Position numbers and translations under genes: made by a program
Part shown: positions 26,154 to 29,306 of the stretch, one piece after another
Position numbering within the stretch: the stretch's first letter is position 1
Layout of the letters: every line of letters starts with the position of its first letter
The notes under the pieces: model-generated
Databases searched by the model: none
What the model saw: only the letters and a program-made list of their open reading frames with translations
Told to the model about the DNA's origin: nothing
DNA from: an uncultured Eubacteriales bacterium
GTDB lineage: Bacteria > Bacillota > Clostridia > Oscillospirales > Acutalibacteraceae
Direction: 5' to 3'
NCBI GenBank assembly: GCA_934702115.1
Contig: CAKUYF010000005.1
Span: 1 to 29,306, forward strand
DNA: 29,306 nt

Positions 26154-26861
26154 TTATGGCAAGACTAAAGTTCCTACTGAAATACCATTTAGAGCACTAA
26201 TTATATTATCTAAAGGAGTTATATTAAATATCAAAATCGGAATTTGATTATCTCTATGCATAGAAGCTGCTGTACTGTCTATAACTTTTAAATTTTTTGA
26301 AAGCATCTCATCAAAAGTGATAGTTTCGTATTTTTTAGCTGAAGAGTCTTTTTTAGGATCACCGCTATATACACCATCTACTCCTGTAGCCTTAAGAACA
26401 ATTTCAGCGTTTATTTCACAAGCTCTCAGTGAAGCAGCTGTATCAGTAGAGAAGAAAGCGTTTCCAGTACCATATCCGAAAATAACAACTTTTCCTTTTT
26501 CAAGATAAGAAATAGCCTTTTCCGGTGAATAAAGCTCTCCTACTTGAGGGAAGTGAACAGACGTTAACAAAGAAGCTTCGCATCCTACTTGATCTAAACA
26601 ATCTGAGAGAGCCAAAGAATTAATAACTGTTGCCATCATGCCCATATGATCGGCTTTTACTCTGTTCATATGACCACTGCTTCTGCCTCTCCAGAAATTT
26701 CCTCCTCCAACTACCACAGCGACTTGGACGCCCGCCTGTGAAATTTCTTTTAGTATTTTAGCTAATTTTAAGACTATCTCAAAATCTATACCTGTTTTGT
26801 TATCTCCGGCAAGATACTCACCGCTTATTTTTAAGAGTATTCTCTTATATGAAGGATTCAA
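26154..26861 (-). CDS. pyrH: Uridylate kinase (UMP kinase)
   Basis: Phosphorylates UMP to UDP in pyrimidine nucleotide synthesis; in bacteria it is a hexamer of the amino-acid-kinase fold, regulated by GTP and UTP. The 235-residue protein has KRILLKISGEYLAG (6-19; most homologues have KLSGEAL), AVVVGGGNFWRG (about 47-58), DHMGMMATVINSLAL, GTGNAFFSTDTAASLRA (about 130-146) and LKATGVDGVYSGDPKKD (about 155-171). The start is TTG 26861, supported by AGGAG about 8 bases upstream. It is the first gene of the operon here; rpsB and tsf, its common upstream partners, are absent, and the divergent V-ATPase operon begins 383 bases away. Confidence 0.96.
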   Translation of the reverse strand: MNPSYKRILLKISGEYLAGDNKTGIDFEIVLKLAKILKEISQAGVQVAVVVGGGNFWRGRSSGHMNRVKADHMGMMATVINSLALSDCLDQVGCEASLLTSVHFPQVGELYSPEKAISYLEKGKVVIFGYGTGNAFFSTDTAASLRACEINAEIVLKATGVDGVYSGDPKKDSSAKKYETITFDEMLSKNLKVIDSTAASMHRDNQIPILIFNITPLDNIISALNGISVGTLVLP

Positions 26862-26959
26862 TAATACACACTCCTATACATTATTAAACTATCAAAAGAT
26901 AATTTTAAATAAAATTATTCCTAATTAACATTCTAAAAGCTTACTTTAAATACTATGAT

Positions 26960-26990
26960 TTACAAAATAAATTTAAATGATATTTTGTAA
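26960..26990 (-). promoter_or_regulatory. Inverted repeat in the pyrH operon leader
   Basis: TTACAAAATA (26960-26969) and TATTTTGTAA (26981-26990) form perfect 10-base arms around an 11-base spacer. It lies about 40 to 70 bases downstream of the predicted transcription start of the pyrH operon. It may be a protein operator or a weak RNA hairpin; there is no GC core or U-tract to make it a clear terminator. Confidence 0.45.
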
Positions 26991-27035
26991 TTATTTATTA
27001 AAATAAATATTAATACATTAATCAGCTTTAAATTA

Positions 27036-27064
27036 ATTCTATCCTAACTATTAAAATATGTAAA
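27036..27064 (-). promoter_or_regulatory. Sigma-A promoter of the pyrH-to-polC operon
   Basis: On the minus strand TTTACA (27059-27064) and TAGAAT (27036-27041) are 17 bases apart. Transcription should begin near 27029, giving an unusually long leader of about 168 bases before the TTG start of pyrH at 26861. No other equally good pair was found closer to the gene. Confidence 0.6.
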
Positions 27065-27157
27065 TACCTAAGTTTATTTAGTGCACTTGCTTATCGGAAG
27101 TATAAAAGAATACTCAAATTTAAACAAATGATAATTCAAAAATTTAGCTTAAAGTTA

Positions 27158-27185
27158 TTGACATTTATTAGATTTTAGTTATAAC
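27158..27185 (+). promoter_or_regulatory. Sigma-A promoter of the V-ATPase operon
   Basis: A perfect TTGACA at 27158-27163 is followed after 16 bases by TATAAC (27180-27185). Transcription should begin near 27193, about 50 bases before the first gene at 27245, which has GAGGAGG at a good distance. The -10 box differs from consensus at one position. Confidence 0.65.
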
Positions 27186-27244
27186 TCTATAGTGTGTAGG
27201 ATTTGAATTATGAGTTTAAAAATTAAATGAGAGGAGGAACATGA

Positions 27245-27556
27245 ATGGAAGATATGATTGCCCGCATCATTGAGCTTGACAAAAAAGCAAGAGATGATGT
27301 TACCCGAGCAAAACAGCTTAAGTTAGATTCCGAACAAAAAATAAGTGCTTTAAAAGAGAAAAAACGTTCCGAATATATAAACCGTGCCAGAATGGATATA
27401 AAAGAACGGGAAAAGGATGAAAAAATCAAAGCTTGTATAAAACTTTCAGCAGTTGAAGGTATCTATAAGAAAAAGGCTCAAAGAATTGAAAAAATATATT
27501 CTGAAAACAAGAAAAAATGGGTTGATATTATAATCAATAGAGTGAAGGCTAACTAA
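27245..27556 (+). CDS. V-type ATPase G/H-like peripheral stalk subunit
   Basis: A 103-residue, highly charged protein that is almost entirely predicted coiled coil (MIARIIELDKKARDDVTRAK, then long Lys/Glu-rich heptads). This fits the small subunit that pairs with subunit E to form the peripheral stalk of V/A-type ATPases (AhaH, NtpF). The sequence is too low in complexity for a firm family call by eye, and the assignment rests on length, coiled coil and position directly before subunits C and I. ATG 27245 is supported by AGAGGAGG upstream; an ATG four bases earlier is out of frame. It is the first gene after the promoter at 27158. Confidence 0.65.
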   Translation: MEDMIARIIELDKKARDDVTRAKQLKLDSEQKISALKEKKRSEYINRARMDIKEREKDEKIKACIKLSAVEGIYKKKAQRIEKIYSENKKKWVDIIINRVKAN

Positions 27557-27590
27557 GAGATTTAAAAAGCTAACAACTTTTTAATTGAAA

Positions 27591-27662
27591 GAGAGGTGAA
27601 GTGAATTAGCTGAAGCTTTGGATTTAATTCCGAAATTCTTTAGTTATTTACGTGATTTATGA
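27591..27662 (+). promoter_or_regulatory. Orphan ribosome binding site and short frame coupled to subunit C start
   Basis: GAGAGGTGAAG at 27591-27601 is a good ribosome binding site, but it lies some 58 bases before the subunit C ATG (27659), which has none of its own. An open frame in between reads LAEALDLIPKFFSYLRDL and stops at TGA 27660-27662, overlapping the ATG as ATGA. Its only standard start codon is TTG 27618 (14 residues). The layout suggests translational coupling through a tiny leader peptide, or a start altered by mutation. Confidence 0.3.
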
Positions 27663-28696
27663 TACTTTCTTATGCGTCTAATGCGGTGCTTTCAAAGGCA
27701 CGTGCAATGTATGGAAAAAGGATTTCACCTAAAAATTATGAAGAGCTTTTAGCTTGCAGGAATATTTCTGATATTGTAGCTTACCTTAAAAGGAAAACAA
27801 ACTACACGGATGTACTTTCAAAAATCAATGAAAACCACGTCCATCGCAGGGAATTGGAGGCAAGCTTAAAATCTAAGCTTTTTATAGATTTTGAAACTCT
27901 TGCACGCTACGATATTTCGGTAGGAGAACATTTTTATGAATATCTTATTTCAAGAGCAGAGATAGAACAGTTTATGAAAGCTCTAATGCTTATGTCAGCC
28001 GGAAAGTGCAAAAAAGATAACTTAGATATACCTGAATTCTTTTTAGGGCACACGAAAGTAGATTTAAGAGGTTTATCAAATGTTCAAACCTATGACGACT
28101 TATTAAAAGCGGTAAAAAACTCGGTTTATTTCAAGTTACTTTCTAAATTTAAACCTAAAGAAGGGGAATCCCTTAATATTACTGCTATTGAAACTACTTT
28201 GCATAATTATTTGCATCAAGTAGTATTTAAAATAATAAACAAATATGTTAAAGGAAACGCTCAAAAGGAGCTCAAATCATTTTTTGAATTGTACACAGAT
28301 CTCAGTAATATGATAAGAATTGTTCGTATGAGAAAATTTTATAAGCTTACTCCGGATTATATGATGAGTTCACTCATAGAAGGAGGGGCTCTTAAAACTG
28401 AAAAGCTTAAAGCTTTTGTGGAATCTCCTACGGATAAACAAATGATGACGAGTATGAAAAATACTCCAATGGGGAAAAAGTGGTTTTCAAGAAATTTGGA
28501 TGTTGTTGATAAAGTTCCTATTAACATGCGGTTTAACTGGTGCAGACATAACATAAGATTTTCTATTTCTCCTCCGATAGTTTTAATATCGTACGTATTT
28601 CTTAAAGAAGTGGAAATTTTAAATGTAATTACTATAATCGAAGGAGTAAAGTATAAATTATCTCCTGAGGAAATTAAAAAGATGTTAATAAAGTAA
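27659..28696 (+). CDS. ntpC: V-type ATPase subunit C (V0 d/AC39-like)
   Basis: The central-stalk socket that joins the rotor shaft to the membrane ring in V/A-type ATPases. The 345-residue, all-helical protein has the family pattern of three repeated helical bundles: YASNAVLSKARAMYGKRISP at the N-terminus, then YEELLACRNISDIVAYLKRKTNY. Further features are HRRELEASL, YLISRAEIEQFMKALM and, in the C-terminal part, LYTDLSNMIRIVRMRKFYKL with PPIVLISYVFLKEVEILNVITIIEG, the last being the typical AC39 end. ATG 27659 is the earliest possible start because an in-frame TGA lies at 27653. No ribosome binding site is adjacent; the ATG overlaps the stop of a short upstream frame. It precedes subunit I by 49 bases. 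Confidence 0.9.
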   Translation: MILSYASNAVLSKARAMYGKRISPKNYEELLACRNISDIVAYLKRKTNYTDVLSKINENHVHRRELEASLKSKLFIDFETLARYDISVGEHFYEYLISRAEIEQFMKALMLMSAGKCKKDNLDIPEFFLGHTKVDLRGLSNVQTYDDLLKAVKNSVYFKLLSKFKPKEGESLNITAIETTLHNYLHQVVFKIINKYVKGNAQKELKSFFELYTDLSNMIRIVRMRKFYKLTPDYMMSSLIEGGALKTEKLKAFVESPTDKQMMTSMKNTPMGKKWFSRNLDVVDKVPINMRFNWCRHNIRFSISPPIVLISYVFLKEVEILNVITIIEGVKYKLSPEEIKKMLIK

Positions 28697-28745
28697 AAAT
28701 TTTTTAACTTATCATTTTATAAAAAGAAAGGCGGGAAAAAACGGA

Positions 28746-29306
28746 ATGTCAATTTGTGAAATGAACTGTATAAGTATAATAGGTCCTTTTAAGAGACTGG
28801 ATGAAGTAGTTAATATTTGCGGCGAATCTAAAATATTTCAGCCTGATAATGTTTCTTCTTTTTATTCAAATACAGAAAATTTCTTACCTATATCTGAAGA
28901 AAATCCTTTTACTTCTCCTCTGATGAAGCTTAAAAATACAATATATTCTTGCGGTGCAAAGCCGGAAGAGACTGATATATCAAATTTTCATATAAGTCGA
29001 AGTAAAATAGATAAATATGTAAAGTTTATTTCTGAAAAAGTAGAAGGCTTAGTAGATGAAAAAAGAAAAATTTATGGTCAAATTGCTTCTAATAATGAAC
29101 AGATTGAAAAATTAAAGCATTTTTACGGCCTTGATAAAACTTTAAAAGAAATTCTTTCTTGTGAATATGTTAAAGTCCATTTCGGTAAAATCCCAAAAAA
29201 TATTTATGCCAGATTTGATGATTACGCTGAAAAAAGCAAAAAACTAGGAATAGAACTAGTTTTCTTTGCATATGACAGCGATGATGAATATCAGTGGGGA
29301 GTTTAC
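28746..29306 (+). CDS. ntpI: V-type ATPase subunit I (a-subunit), N-terminal fragment
   Basis: The reading frame starts at ATG 28746, behind AAAGGCGGG, and runs open for 187 codons to the window end, so the gene is partial. The visible part is the cytoplasmic half of subunit I: MNCISIIGPFKRLDEVVNICGES, a segment with a possible coiled coil around VEGLVDEKRKIYGQIASN, then EYVKVHFGKIPKNIYARFDD, the beta segment that is typical of this subunit, and LVFFAYDSDDEYQWGVY. The membrane half, which forms the ion half-channels, lies beyond the window. Whether protons or sodium are moved cannot be decided here. Confidence 0.88.
   Translation, partial: MSICEMNCISIIGPFKRLDEVVNICGESKIFQPDNVSSFYSNTENFLPISEENPFTSPLMKLKNTIYSCGAKPEETDISNFHISRSKIDKYVKFISEKVEGLVDEKRKIYGQIASNNEQIEKLKHFYGLDKTLKEILSCEYVKVHFGKIPKNIYARFDDYAEKSKKLGIELVFFAYDSDDEYQWGVY

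Larger units (their letters stand above)
26862..27244. other. Divergent control region between pyrH operon and V-ATPase operon
   Basis: This 383-base stretch is very AT-rich and holds no gene. It contains one promoter for each direction (27036-27064 minus and 27158-27185 plus) and a 10-base inverted repeat at 26960-26990 inside the pyrH leader. The promoters point away from each other with their -35 boxes about 94 bases apart, so a shared regulator could bind between them, although no symmetric operator was found there. Confidence 0.6.

Noticed and set aside
11818..27097. Shared 11-mer TTGCTTATCGG in the ileS leader (11818-11828) and in the pyrH/V-ATPase gap (27087-27097)
   Set aside because: Many 11-mer matches are expected by chance in a window of this length, and the two copies are in different positions relative to their promoters.

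Overview
The window looks like a chromosomal segment of an AT-rich, low-GC Gram-positive bacterium, most likely a member of the Clostridia (Bacillota). The reasons are a PolC-type replicative polymerase with an embedded proofreading exonuclease, a BMP/Nup nucleoside importer, strong AGGAGG-type ribosome binding sites, frequent TTG and GTG starts, a V-type ATPase operon and a Nif11-like double-glycine peptide. The lineage is inferred from gene content only.

Region 1 (1-9694, + strand) follows the tail of a type II topoisomerase A subunit. It is a nucleoside salvage and uptake locus: phosphopentomutase (deoB), a YczE-like membrane protein, purine nucleoside phosphorylase (deoD), a complete BMP-type ABC importer (binding protein, double ATPase, two permeases), a deoC-like gene and pyrimidine nucleoside phosphorylase (pdp). 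Together these import nucleosides, split them to base and pentose-1-phosphate, and convert that to pentose-5-phosphate. The last step for deoxyribose looks broken, because the deoC product lacks the middle of the barrel, including the Schiff-base lysine segment. A 171-base leader before deoD holds a 16-base direct repeat with orphan Shine-Dalgarno cores and a long hairpin that covers the deoD initiation region.

Region 2 (9695-14959, + strand) carries ligA (NAD-dependent DNA ligase) and ileS. ileS has its own consensus sigma-A promoter and no T-box.

Region 3 (14960-16187) is an accessory island between the convergent ileS and polC. It holds two small minus-strand genes for double-glycine (bacteriocin-like) precursors. 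Each has its own near-consensus promoter with a 17-base spacer, and each has a hairpin downstream. No transporter, modification or immunity gene is visible. The first precursor has a Nif11-like leader whose natural ATG is followed at once by an in-frame TAA. This is the most unusual part of the window.

Region 4 (16188-26861, - strand) is the conserved run pyrH-frr-uppS-cdsA-dxr-rseP-ispG-polC, covering UMP kinase, ribosome recycling, undecaprenyl and phospholipid precursors, two MEP isoprenoid steps, intramembrane proteolysis and replication. It is read from a promoter at 27036-27064 through a long leader that contains an inverted repeat.

Region 5 (27158-29306, + strand) is the start of a divergent V-type ATPase operon: a G/H-like stalk subunit, subunit C, and subunit I, which is cut by the window end.
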